This document shows positions 36,314 to 44,821 of a stretch of DNA of 64,000 bases, piece after piece. Source of the DNA: DASUPK01 sp963736305. GTDB taxonomy: Bacteria; Actinomycetota; Thermoleophilia; Solirubrobacterales; 70-9. Location: NCBI GenBank assembly GCA_963736305.1, contig CAVTOD010000005.1, forward strand, positions 620,001-684,000, written 5' to 3'. The notes under the pieces were generated by a model that saw only the letters and a program-made list of their open reading frames with translations, did not search any database and was not told the origin of the DNA. Position 1 is the stretch's first letter, and every line of letters begins with the position of its first letter. The translations under genes were made by a program, and so were the position numbers.

Positions 36314-38923
36314 ATGGCAGTCTCGCAAACGCGGTTTCAACCACACCCGGTTGAGGTGGTGGACCCCGCACAGGCCGATCGCCTTGACGGGTTCGTGATT
36401 CGGGCCCAGGCGGCGGCAAAGAGCTTTCGCCGGCTCGACCAGGAGGCCGTCGACGCGATCGTCTGGGAGATGGTCGTCGCCGGCCTCGAGAGCGCCTTCG
36501 AGCTCGCCCAGCTCGCAATGGAGGAGACCCAGTTCGGCGTGCTCGAGGACAAGGTCGTCAAGAACTACATCGCCACTGAGTTCCTCTACGACTACCTGAA
36601 AGACAAGCCGTCGGTTGGGGTGATCGAGGAGGACCCGAAGCACGGCATTCAGAGGGTCGCCGAGCCCATCGGCGTGGTGCTGGCGCTGCTCCCGATCACC
36701 AACCCGACCTCGACCGCCCTGTTCAAGTCGATCGTCGCGGCCAAGACCCGAAACGCGATCATCTTCCGTCCTTCCGCGCGGGCCGCCCGCTGCGCCGCAC
36801 GGGCGATCGAGATCCTTCAGGAGGCGGGCGAGGCCGCCGGGTTGCCCCCAGACGCGCTCCAGGTGATCCCCGACCCGACGCTCGACGTCTCCCAGTACCT
36901 CTTCCACCACGACGGCATCGACCTGATCTGGACGACCGGGGGCCCCAAGGCGGTCGCCGCGGCCAACGCGGCGGGCAAGCCCTCGCTCAGCGTCGGCGCC
37001 GGGAACGCCCCCGTCTACCTCCATCGCACCGCCGACATTGGCATGGCCGTCGTCGACATGCTGATCTCGAAGACCTTCGACGCCTCGGTGATCTGCCCGG
37101 CCGAGCAGACCTGCGTGGTCGACGAGGCGATCTACGAGGATGTGGTCAAGGAGTTCGAGCGCCTAGGGGGGCAGCTGCTGGATCCCAATCAGGTCGAGGC
37201 CCTCGCCGATCTCGCCTTCGAACCGGACGGCCGAGTCGACGCCCGCGCCCTCGGTCAGTCCTGCGTCAACCTCGGCGCGATGGGTGGGTTCGAGGTGGAC
37301 GAGGGAGTCAAGGTCCTGCTGGCGCCCCTGCCGTCCGAGTTGGGCGAGCTGGCCGACCACCCCCTGATCCAGGAGAAGCTGATGCCAGTCCTAGGGCTCG
37401 TTCCCTCGCCCTCGGTCGATCACGGCGTCAGCGCATGCGAGCTGATCACCGAGCATGGCGGCCTCGGGCACACCTCGGCCGTCTACGCCTCCGACGACTC
37501 GGTGATCGACCAGTTCGCCGCGCGGGTGCGCACCGGTCGCATCCTGGTCAACGCGCCGACCGCGGTGGGCGCCCTCGGCGGGATCTACAACTCGCTCACC
37601 CCGACCTTTTCGCTCGGCTGCGGCACCTGGGGTGGCTCCAACACCACCGACAACGTCAACTACAGGAACCTGCTCAACGTGAAGACCGTCTCGCGCCGCC
37701 AGGCGCCTCCCCAGTGGTTCCGCGTCCCATCCGACACGTACATCAACGCTGGCGCGATCGAAAACCTGCGCGAAGTAAAGGCCTCGCAGATCCTGCTCGT
37801 CACCGACATCGATGGCGAGGCGCGCGGTGTGGCCGACGAGGTGCGTCGCTACATCGAGGGCCCGGCCGTTCACGTCTTCTCCGACCTTCACCCCGAGCCA
37901 ACCGAGGCGCAGATCCAGGCCGGCACCGAGGTACTGGGCGAGTTCGGTGCCGACTGCATGGTGGCAGTGGGGGGTGGCTCGGTGCTGGATGCTGCCAAGG
38001 CGATGCGGCTCTTCCACGAGAGCCCAGAAATCTCACTGCGGGAGCTCTCGCTGCCTTTCCTCGACGCGCGCAAGCGGGTCGCCCACTACCCGGAGGTCGA
38101 GCACACCGTCCGCCTCCTGGCGCTGCCGACCACCGCGGGGACCGGCTCGGAGGTCTCACCCGCGACCGTGATCAGCGCGGGCGGGCGGAAGGTGACTCTG
38201 GTCGACTACTCGCTGGTCCCGGACGTTGCGATCGTCGATCCGACCCTGACGCTGACGATGCCGCCGAGCGTCACCGCGGACACCGGCGTTGACGCGCTCA
38301 CCCATGCCCTGGAGGCGGGCGTCTCCATCTTCGCCTCTCCCTTCACCGACGCCTTCTGCATGCAGGCGATCAACCTGATCATGGAGGCGTTGCCTCGCGC
38401 CTGTGAGAACGGCTCCGACCTCGAGGTGCGGACGGCGATGTCCAATGCAGCGACGATCGCCGGCCTCGCCTTCTCGAACGCCTTCGTCGGGGTCAACCAC
38501 GCGCTCGCGCACGCGGTCGGGGCGCGTTTCGGGGTCCCGCACGGCCGCGCCAACGGGATCTTCCTGCCCCATGTGCTGCGCTACAACGCCTCGATCCCGT
38601 CGAAGTTCATGCCGGCGCCCGGCTACTCCACCTACGTGGCGCCCGACAAGTACGCGCAGATGGGCTGGGTGCTCGGGCTGGGCGGCAAGGACATGGAGGA
38701 GAGGCGGGCGCGCTTTTTCGAGCGGGTCGACGAGCTGCTCGACGCCGTCGGCATGCCCCACTCGCTGGCCGACGCAGGCGTCTCGCGGGAGGCATTCGAC
38801 TCCGCCTTCCCCGACCTCGTCAAGGACGCGTTCTCGGACCCGAGCATCAGGACCAACCCCAGGATGCCGATGCTCGAGGAGCTGGCGTCGCTGCTTACGT
38901 CTGCCTACGAGGGGCGTCCCTAG
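36314..38923 (+). CDS. adhE: Bifunctional AdhE-type aldehyde/alcohol dehydrogenase
   Basis: 869 residues. N-terminal CoA-acylating aldehyde dehydrogenase domain (about 10-440) with the nucleophile Cys261 in FDASVICPAEQ; C-terminal iron-type alcohol dehydrogenase domain (about 470-865) with VGGGSVLDAAKA, GTGSEVSPATVI and metal-site segments VDALTHALEA and NHALAHAVGARFGVPHG. It reduces an acyl-CoA to aldehyde and then alcohol, or the reverse. ATG 36314 has AAGGACGAGGA upstream. It is cargo of unit 1 and lies 2 bases before a WS/DGAT gene, suggesting a fatty acyl-CoA substrate rather than acetyl-CoA; that is inference. Confidence 0.93.
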   Translation: MAVSQTRFQPHPVEVVDPAQADRLDGFVIRAQAAAKSFRRLDQEAVDAIVWEMVVAGLESAFELAQLAMEETQFGVLEDKVVKNYIATEFLYDYLKDKPSVGVIEEDPKHGIQRVAEPIGVVLALLPITNPTSTALFKSIVAAKTRNAIIFRPSARAARCAARAIEILQEAGEAAGLPPDALQVIPDPTLDVSQYLFHHDGIDLIWTTGGPKAVAAANAAGKPSLSVGAGNAPVYLHRTADIGMAVVDMLISKTFDASVICPAEQTCVVDEAIYEDVVKEFERLGGQLLDPNQVEALADLAFEPDGRVDARALGQSCVNLGAMGGFEVDEGVKVLLAPLPSELGELADHPLIQEKLMPVLGLVPSPSVDHGVSACELITEHGGLGHTSAVYASDDSVIDQFAARVRTGRILVNAPTAVGALGGIYNSLTPTFSLGCGTWGGSNTTDNVNYRNLLNVKTVSRRQAPPQWFRVPSDTYINAGAIENLREVKASQILLVTDIDGEARGVADEVRRYIEGPAVHVFSDLHPEPTEAQIQAGTEVLGEFGADCMVAVGGGSVLDAAKAMRLFHESPEISLRELSLPFLDARKRVAHYPEVEHTVRLLALPTTAGTGSEVSPATVISAGGRKVTLVDYSLVPDVAIVDPTLTLTMPPSVTADTGVDALTHALEAGVSIFASPFTDAFCMQAINLIMEALPRACENGSDLEVRTAMSNAATIAGLAFSNAFVGVNHALAHAVGARFGVPHGRANGIFLPHVLRYNASIPSKFMPAPGYSTYVAPDKYAQMGWVLGLGGKDMEERRARFFERVDELLDAVGMPHSLADAGVSREAFDSAFPDLVKDAFSDPSIRTNPRMPMLEELASLLTSAYEGRP

Positions 38924-38925
38924 CG

Positions 38926-40308
38926 ATGGCGACCGCGACCTCCCAGCGGATGTCGCACGCCGACGCCGCCTGGCTGCACATGGACCAACCGACGAACCTG
39001 ATGGTCATCACCGGTGTTCTCTGGTTCGACCAGCCCCCGGATTGGGACGGGGTGCGGGAGACGATCAGGCACCGCATGGTCGAGCGCTTCCCCCGCTTTC
39101 GCCAGCGGGTGGTGGAGGGAAGGGCCCCGCTCTCCGGGCCGCATTGGGAGGACGACCCAAGATTCGACCTCGACCTCCACCTCCATCGCGTCGCGCTCCC
39201 CGCGCCGGGGGGCCGCGACGCGCTGCAGGCCTTTGTCGCCGATCTGATGGCCAGCCCGCTCGACCGCTCGAAGCCCCTCTGGCAGTTCCAGCTTGTGGAC
39301 GGCTATGGCGAAGGCGCCGCGCTGGTCGGCCGGATCCACCACTGCATCGCCGACGGCATCGCGCTCGGCCGCGTCCTGCTGTCGCTGACCGACGAGTCGC
39401 CGGACGCGGGGATCGCACCGCCCGATGACGAGCGGGCGAGCTCCGGCCGGCGCGGCGGCCCGCTGGGGGCGCTCTTCCGCCCGGCCGCGGTCGCGCGCGG
39501 CGCTGCGGCCGCGGTGGCGCACGAGACGATCGAGGTGGGCAAGCATCCCTCGCACCTGCTCGACCTTGCGTCCAGCGGACGCGCCGACGCCGAAGCGCTG
39601 GGAAAGGTCCTGTTCAAGGGCGCCGATCCGCCGACCCCCTTGAAGGGGCAGTTGGGAGTCGCCCAACGCGTCGTCTGGTCCTCGCCGATCCCACTCGAGG
39701 AGGTGAAGGCGATCGGCCACAAGACCGGCACCACTGTGAACGACGTGCTGTTGACCGCGGTCGCCGGGGCGCTGCGCCACTACCTGATCGGCCGCGGCGG
39801 GCTGGTGGATGAGCTCACCGCCATGGTCCCGTTCAACCTCAGGCCGCTGGATCAGCCCCTGCCGCCCGACCTCGGCAACCGCTTCGGCCTCGTCTTCCTG
39901 GAGCTTCCGGTGGGGCTCGAGGACCCACGGCGCAGGCTCAACGAGGTGCACCGGCGCATGGGGGAGATCAAGCATTCGCCGGAGGGCGCGGTCTCCTACG
40001 GCGTGCTCGACGCGATCGGCAGGACGCCGGTGCAGATCGAGAAGCTGCTCGTCGACCTGATTGCCACCAAGGGCACCGCGGTGATTACCAACGTGCCCGG
40101 GCCGCGGCAGCCTGTTTACATGGCGGGGACACGGGTCAGCGGCGTCCTCGTCTGGGCCCCGTGCTCCGGAGGCGTCTCGATGAGCGTGGCGATCTTCAGC
40201 TACGCGGGTGAGGTCACCATCGGTCTGATGGTGGACGCAGGGCTGGTTCCCGATCCGGAGGCAATCGTCTACGCGTTCGAGCAGGAGATCGGCTCTCTCC
40301 GCGCCTGA
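38926..40308 (+). CDS. Wax ester synthase/diacylglycerol acyltransferase (WS/DGAT)
   Basis: 460 residues, usual length. It joins an acyl-CoA to a fatty alcohol or diacylglycerol. The active-site HHxxxDG motif is intact (His138-His139-Cys-Ile-Ala-Asp143-Gly144), and the later NDVLLTAVAGALR and NVPGPRQPVYMAG segments are family signatures. The start follows the adhE stop by 2 bases, so the two are certainly co-translated or nearly so. Together they could turn acyl-CoA into wax ester. Confidence 0.95.
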   Translation: MATATSQRMSHADAAWLHMDQPTNLMVITGVLWFDQPPDWDGVRETIRHRMVERFPRFRQRVVEGRAPLSGPHWEDDPRFDLDLHLHRVALPAPGGRDALQAFVADLMASPLDRSKPLWQFQLVDGYGEGAALVGRIHHCIADGIALGRVLLSLTDESPDAGIAPPDDERASSGRRGGPLGALFRPAAVARGAAAAVAHETIEVGKHPSHLLDLASSGRADAEALGKVLFKGADPPTPLKGQLGVAQRVVWSSPIPLEEVKAIGHKTGTTVNDVLLTAVAGALRHYLIGRGGLVDELTAMVPFNLRPLDQPLPPDLGNRFGLVFLELPVGLEDPRRRLNEVHRRMGEIKHSPEGAVSYGVLDAIGRTPVQIEKLLVDLIATKGTAVITNVPGPRQPVYMAGTRVSGVLVWAPCSGGVSMSVAIFSYAGEVTIGLMVDAGLVPDPEAIVYAFEQEIGSLRA

Positions 40309-40309
40309 G

Positions 40310-40335
40310 GCGCCTGCGGGCTCCCGCCAGGGCGC
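40310..40335 (+). terminator. Imperfect hairpin just after the WS/DGAT stop
   Basis: GCGCCTGCGG, loop GCTC, then CCGCCAGGGCGC, pairing with two single-base bulges. It begins two bases after the stop codon, the right place for a terminator, but no run of T follows, so it is weakly supported as intrinsic. Confidence 0.35.
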
Positions 40336-40340
40336 GTGAT

Positions 40341-40357
40341 GTACCCCTCTCGTACCC
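40341..40357. repeat. GTACCC-N5-GTACCC motif, copy 2 (right arm of unit 1)
   Basis: Same 17-base sequence as copy 1. It begins 92 bases before the discriminator base of tRNA-half copy 2. The following CGCCGTGCGTG and GCGGCAG.GAGTAGGCC blocks recur next to copy 4 at 42817, so both right arms share descent. Confidence 0.7.
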
Positions 40358-40432
40358 TCGCCGTGCGTGACGCGGAGGGGCGGCAGAGAGTAGGCCGCCA
40401 GAGCGACCAGCGAAATCCCTGCAAACCACCAG

Positions 40433-40475
40433 CGCCCCGAGCAGGATTCGAACCTGCCGCCTACTCCTTAGGAGG
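40433..40475 (-). repeat. tRNA-Arg(CCU) 3'-half copy 2, junction of units 1 and 2
   Basis: 43 bases with a single mismatch to the intact tRNA-Arg gene over the same span (acceptor to anticodon loop). It sits between the right arm of unit 1 and the left arm of unit 2, in the middle of the 354-base gene-free stretch 40309-40662. This is what two successive integrations at the same tRNA end would leave. Confidence 0.88.
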
Positions 40476-40583
40476 CGGTTCGAGGCGAGGACGGCCGGGT
40501 ACGGCCGGGCACGAAAGTCCTGCAATTCAAGGGGTTCCCGCCCTGCGACTTACCCGAGCGAACCCGCTCCATCCCCACCTGAT

Positions 40584-40600
40584 GTACCCATTTTGTACCC
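40584..40600. repeat. GTACCC-N5-GTACCC motif, copy 3 (left arm of unit 2)
   Basis: GTACCC, ATTTT, GTACCC. It begins 109 bases after the end of tRNA-half copy 2, exactly the distance found at the left end of unit 1. Both are preceded by an ACCTGAT block and followed by GAGACGGG or close. Confidence 0.7.
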
Positions 40601-40662
40601 AGAGACGGGTGGAACGGCCACGCTGGGATGCCGCGAACCAGCTCGATCGTACGAGCCGGCTT

Positions 40663-40953
40663 CTACGCCGCCGGAGCCGGGAGGAAGTGCTTGACCTCAA
40701 CGTCGTCGCGATCGAGGGCAAAGCGCACCCCGTCCTCGGCGAGGCGCCGGGCCCCCTCGAAGGTGTCGGCAACGACTACCCAGTCGGGCACCTCCGGGGA
40801 CGTGGCCGTCCAGGTGCCTTCATCGGGCTGGTAGAGCACGCGGACCTCACACCGGGTGGAATCGAGCAGGATCGCCCGCCGGCGCTCGATGCTCTCGCGG
40901 CGCTTCGGGTCGGCGAGGGCCTCGCGCTCGATCTCTCGGAAGTTCTTGGTCAT
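40663..40953 (-). CDS. HicB-like/antitoxin-type small protein
   Basis: 96 residues. The first 30 (NFREIEREALADPKRRESIERRR) resemble the N-terminal helix of several antitoxins; the rest (VRVLYQPDEGTWTATSPEVPDWVVVADTFEGARRLAEDGVRFAL) has the beta-alpha pattern of HicB or DUF1902-like proteins. No hicA partner is adjacent. It is divergent from the toxin-like gene with 36 bases between starts, and the CCCCTCTCGTACC sequence lies in that gap. Likely an antitoxin or small regulator; the fold call is by eye. Confidence 0.6.
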   Translation of the reverse strand: MTKNFREIEREALADPKRRESIERRRAILLDSTRCEVRVLYQPDEGTWTATSPEVPDWVVVADTFEGARRLAEDGVRFALDRDDVEVKHFLPAPAA

Positions 40954-40989
40954 CTATGGCGGCCCCTCTCGTACCTAGAGTAATCCGGT

Positions 40990-41280
40990 GTGGAGGAGTT
41001 GCCCCACACCACCGATCCAGACGGTCGCTCGGTTGTCTTCGATGCCGGCTCTCATCTCCATCTCGCCAAGCGCCGTCCGTGGCTTCTCGACTACATCGAC
41101 GTGATCATGGAAACGGTGGCTCGTCCCGACCACAGAGCGGACGATCCCTATCCAGGGCGGGAGCGCTTCTACAGGGAGCACATCGATCTGCAGCGGTGGC
41201 TCAGGGTGGTCGTAGACTTCAATGAGGATCCCGCCTGGGTCGTCACCGCTGCGGTCCAACACAATGACCCCCGCGGATAG
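40990..41280 (+). CDS. Small PBECR/DUF4258-like putative toxin nuclease
   Basis: 96 residues, GTG start. GSHLHLAKRRPWLLDYIDVIMETVARPDH, then GRERFYREH, then RWLRVVVDF..DPAWVVTAAVQ matches the pattern of small phage-barnase/EndoU/RelE-like (PBECR or DUF4258-type) domains, in which a His after the first strand and a later Arg/Tyr form the active site. It overlaps the DUF2283 gene by 17 bases, an arrangement common for toxin-antitoxin pairs. Activity untested and family assignment moderate. Confidence 0.6.
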   Translation: MEELPHTTDPDGRSVVFDAGSHLHLAKRRPWLLDYIDVIMETVARPDHRADDPYPGRERFYREHIDLQRWLRVVVDFNEDPAWVVTAAVQHNDPRG

Positions 41281-41566
41281 ACCCGTTCAAATGACTCTGA
41301 CGATCGCTGGAATCGAGTTCGATCACCACGACTACGACGAGCGTGGCGACACGCTCTATCTCCATGTCGGGCCACCGCGAGAGCCGGCCCGCGCGCTGGA
41401 GACCCCCGAGGGGCACACCGTCGAGTACGACGACGACGGCTCAGTCATTGGGCTCGAGCTGATGAACGTGCGCTGGACGCTGGAGCGCGAGGGCAGGCTG
41501 AAGTTGACGTGGCCCCAGGCCGAGCTCTCGGCGAAGCAGCTCGACCCGGTCGTCGCGTCGGCCTGA
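41264..41566 (+). CDS. DUF2283 family protein, probable antitoxin
   Basis: 100 residues from ATG 41264 (an ATG at 41291 is an alternative). The core reads HHDYDERGDTLYLHVG, then GHTVEYDDDGSVIGLELMN, the classic DUF2283 pattern (YDxxxDxLYI and VDxDxxGxVxGIEI). Proteins of this family often sit beside DUF4258 or RelE-like genes. It overlaps the upstream toxin-like gene, so the two form one transcript. Confidence 0.78.
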   Translation: MTPADRPVQMTLTIAGIEFDHHDYDERGDTLYLHVGPPREPARALETPEGHTVEYDDDGSVIGLELMNVRWTLEREGRLKLTWPQAELSAKQLDPVVASA

Positions 41567-41586
41567 GTAGCCCCGCCAGCTACCCC

Positions 41587-42270
41587 TCAAGAGGTTCGGC
41601 CCCAGCGCTCGAGAAAGCGGTCCACCTCGACGTTGACCTGGTCGCGCGCCTCGCCTCGCTCCATGCCGGACATGAGGAGCTCGTCGTAGTTGGTGTCCTC
41701 GTGACGCACCGCAGCGGCCACCGCCAGCGCGATCGTGCCCGGGTCGAGCGCGCGGCCGGCTGCGGTCCTTCCTACCCGGCCGCTTGACCTGGCGCCGGCA
41801 TGACGAGCGATCCGCTCGGCGCGCTCGCTCGGACAGGCTGGATAGAGCCGCAGGATTGCGGGTGCCAGGTCGGCCTGGAAGCGACGGTCCTCTTCCGCCC
41901 GCCTGACACGATCGCGTTCCCGGCGGCGCGCCCGAGCATCCGCGTCAGCAAGGCACTCTTTTTCCGCCTGCTCAAGCGCCTCCTCCTCGACCAGGACACC
42001 CTGGCGCTCGTAGCGCTTCCGCGCGCGGCTGAAGCGGACGACGACCGCCGACAGGTCACTCGCTTTTCTCGCGCGCCGGGTGAGCGCCGCGTCCCCGGAC
42101 GGGAGGTAGACGAGGTGATCAAGGTCAGCACACGGAAGGCACAGAGGACCGTTGTCGTCCATCATGAGCAGGTCGCCCGAGCCGCCGCACTCCGCGCAGC
42201 CCCAGCCCTTCAGCGGCGACACGACGATCAGGTCCGGCCCACTACGCCGCGTTTCCCCTGGTCCCTCCAC
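41587..42270 (-). CDS. DUF2293 protein with zinc-ribbon-like N-terminus
   Basis: 227 residues from GTG 42270; a GTG at 42222 is a possible start. N-terminal CAECGGSGDL and LCLPCADL form a four-cysteine zinc-ribbon-like motif. A long charged helix (about 85-140, KRYERQGVLVEEEALEQAEKE then Arg-rich) leads to the DUF2293 domain (about 145-225): ILRLYPACP..RAERIARHA, GRVGRTAAGR and AVRHEDTNYDELLMSG. Function unknown; such proteins may bind nucleic acid. It follows the pRiA4b ORF-3-like gene by 5 bases. Confidence 0.82.
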   Translation of the reverse strand: MEGPGETRRSGPDLIVVSPLKGWGCAECGGSGDLLMMDDNGPLCLPCADLDHLVYLPSGDAALTRRARKASDLSAVVVRFSRARKRYERQGVLVEEEALEQAEKECLADADARARRRERDRVRRAEEDRRFQADLAPAILRLYPACPSERAERIARHAGARSSGRVGRTAAGRALDPGTIALAVAAAVRHEDTNYDELLMSGMERGEARDQVNVEVDRFLERWGRTS

Positions 42271-42275
42271 TCCCG

Positions 42276-42749
42276 CTACCCGTTGAGGTCGAGCTCCTCT
42301 GCTGACTCGCGACCGTATTGGTCGGGGATCCAGCCCCAGCCCCATATCGGGACCGGCCGCTTCGGCAGCGGTCCCGGCCCGTACTCGTCGCGCGGATCAA
42401 GCTTCTCAGGGAGCGCTTGGCAGCGATGCCGCCAGTCGTCGCCGAGGTCAAATACGTACGTGAACTGCTCGCCGGGATTGATCTCGGCAGCGACCTTGAG
42501 CTCGTCGTGATCGAGCCACCCATCCTCACCGAGTTCGTCGTCGGGAAGACCGACGCGTCTGCCATCCGGAAGCTCAAAAAGATGCAGGTGGCTCAGATCC
42601 CAGCGCCCGAAGGCCATGTCGATGGCCTCGGCGAGCTGCGCGAACGAATGACTCGGCCCAACGATGAACTGCCGGCCAGGACGTGGATCGCACTCGATGC
42701 CGCGCCCGCCCTCCAGCTCGACCCGGATCTGAAGCCATGTTCGTGCCAC
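42276..42749 (-). CDS. Plasmid pRiA4b ORF-3-like protein
   Basis: 157 residues. Family features are clear: an N-terminal QIRVELEG strand, FAQLAEAIDMAFGRWDLSHLHLFEL, then QFTYVFDLGDDWRH and the PVPIWGWGWIPDQYGR end. The family is widespread on plasmids and islands and has no firmly known role. Co-transcribed with the DUF2293 gene. Its presence supports the mobile nature of unit 2. Confidence 0.88.
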   Translation of the reverse strand: MARTWLQIRVELEGGRGIECDPRPGRQFIVGPSHSFAQLAEAIDMAFGRWDLSHLHLFELPDGRRVGLPDDELGEDGWLDHDELKVAAEINPGEQFTYVFDLGDDWRHRCQALPEKLDPRDEYGPGPLPKRPVPIWGWGWIPDQYGRESAEELDLNG

Positions 42750-42816
42750 CGAGCGCGCAGATTAACCGCCTGTGACTCGACCGTTCGGTCGGACAAGCGG
42801 GCATGCACCCCGTTGT

Positions 42817-42833
42817 GTACCCATTTCGTACCC
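42817..42833. repeat. GTACCC-N5-GTACCC motif, copy 4 (right arm of unit 2)
   Basis: GTACCC, ATTTC, GTACCC. It begins 91 bases before the discriminator base of the intact tRNA-Arg, matching the 92 bases at the right end of unit 1. The gene-free stretch 42750-42907 is this right arm and contains nothing else recognisable. Confidence 0.7.
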
Positions 42834-42907
42834 ACGCCGTGCGTGGCGCTGAGTCGCGGCAGGGAGTAGGCCCCAAGAACCGCCGGAAACATCCTGCAAA
42901 TCAGCAG

Positions 42908-43360
<453 letters not shown>

Positions 43361-43519
43361 GCTGGCCTCCTGCGACGAGTGTTGGGGTCTCGATCCACCC
43401 TAGCTTGGAGGATGGGCCGCGTGACGCCGCTCGTCCACCTGCTGATGGCGATGTAGGCACTTTTCACGTTGCACAAGCCGGCCTGCCCGCCGATACTGCC
43501 CGCCGATACTGCCCGCCAC

Positions 43520-44164
43520 ATGGACGTCGGGGGGAAACGCCTCATCAAGGGATCGATCGCCGCCGCGCTGCTGGCGACGGCAGCGCTCGTCCTGGCGTCG
43601 TGCGGCGGCGGGTCCTCGGAGGCGGCTCTCTGCCGGCCGAACCTCGCTCCTCACCTGACGCCGCCCGGCGGGGGCCCCAACGCGTTCACGATGGGGATCC
43701 GCGTGAACCGGGCATCCGACGTCGACGAGATCGAGAGTGCGATCGGCGACCGGATCCTGCCTCGCGATGTGTTCGTGATCAACACCGAGTTCCCGCACTC
43801 GAAGCCGAGCGACTGGCAGCAGTCGCTCGAGCGGGTCAGCGAGAAGTTCAGATGCAACCGGATCGTCACGCTCACCGGCCTCAGCCCCGATGCGGGCGGG
43901 TGGTCGCCGAGCGGCCCGAAAGGCGAGCCGCCGGACGTCACCAGCGACCTCCTCAATCACCTCGGCTTCGAGGTCGCCTTCGACGAGTCCCCCAACCCGA
44001 ACGCGAGTGAGCCGGTCGAGCGGATCGGGCCGGAGCAGGCAGCCACCTGCACCCAGGAGATCCTCAGGGAGGGCGGCGCCGGTGTCCTCTACTGAGCCTC
44101 GCCCGACTCGATCAAGGCGATGCTCGAGAGCCGCGCCGGCCTGACCCTGCGCCAGCCCCACTAA
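43520..44164 (+). pseudogene. Lipoprotein gene interrupted by an in-frame TGA
   Basis: From ATG 43520 the frame gives 191 residues with a lipobox at LASCGGG (Cys near 28) and a mature domain of unknown family (AFTMGIRVNRASDVDEIESAIG, FRCNRIVTLTGL). It stops at TGA 44093-44095. The same frame then continues with ASPDSIKAMLESRAGLTLRQPH to TAA 44162-44164, which looks like the true C-terminus. The active product may be truncated, or the stop may be read through. Two copies of GATACTGCCCGCC in tandem (about 43494-43519) precede the start. Confidence 0.6.
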
Positions 44165-44171
44165 GCCGAAT

Positions 44172-44810
44172 CTACTCTGGCTCGTCGTAGAGGCTTTCGG
44201 CGGCCAGCTCCTGGCCCTGCTCGCTCCAGATCTTGACCTCGAGGTAGAGCTCGTCCGGGAACCCCTTGACCGCATCGATCGCCACCAGCGTGAAGCGCTC
44301 GTCGGTCACCGGGGTCTGGTCGACGACCTCGGCGTCGAGCTCGGCCGTGGCCGCCTTCGCGCCGCGCACGAGCGGCGTCCCCCAGACGAGGGTGACGTCG
44401 CCGCGGCGATCGCTCTCGCCGCGCCAGGCGCCGATCACCTCCTCGTTCAGGTCGATCATCCAGTCGGGGTTCTGGTCGGCGGTCACGTCGGTGAAGTCGG
44501 CGGTCGCCTCGAATGCGCCGGCCTCTCCGCTCTCGCCCTCCGCGGGCCGCACGAACGAGACGACGCCGAAGTACTCGCTGGGCGTCTGCGCGCCCTCCAC
44601 GGGCGCCACGCCGGGCACGTAGACCCTCCCGCCCCAGCCGCGCTCCGGGAACCAGGTGACCTCTCCGGGTGGTCCGCCCGCCTCGGCGATGTGGGGCTGG
44701 CAGGCCTTGGCGAACTCGTCGCGCAGCAGCGCTCCCCAGCGCCCGTAGGGCAGTCCCTCGGTGCTCGCGTTGGCGATGAAGCGCGGGATGGGTCGGCGGA
44801 CCGGTGGCAC
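44172..44810 (-). CDS. Conserved protein of unknown function next to galT
   Basis: 212 residues from GTG 44810. It begins VPPVRRPIPRFIANASTEGLPYGRWG and contains CQPHI, then a beta-rich domain (FGVVSFVRP, EATADFTDVTADQNPDW, AELDAEVVDQTPV). No signal peptide or membrane helix. I do not recognise the family. It follows galT by 11 bases and is the last gene of the GNAT-galT group. Confidence 0.65.
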   Translation of the reverse strand: MPPVRRPIPRFIANASTEGLPYGRWGALLRDEFAKACQPHIAEAGGPPGEVTWFPERGWGGRVYVPGVAPVEGAQTPSEYFGVVSFVRPAEGESGEAGAFEATADFTDVTADQNPDWMIDLNEEVIGAWRGESDRRGDVTLVWGTPLVRGAKAATAELDAEVVDQTPVTDERFTLVAIDAVKGFPDELYLEVKIWSEQGQELAAESLYDEPE

Positions 44811-44821
44811 GGAGCGGGACC

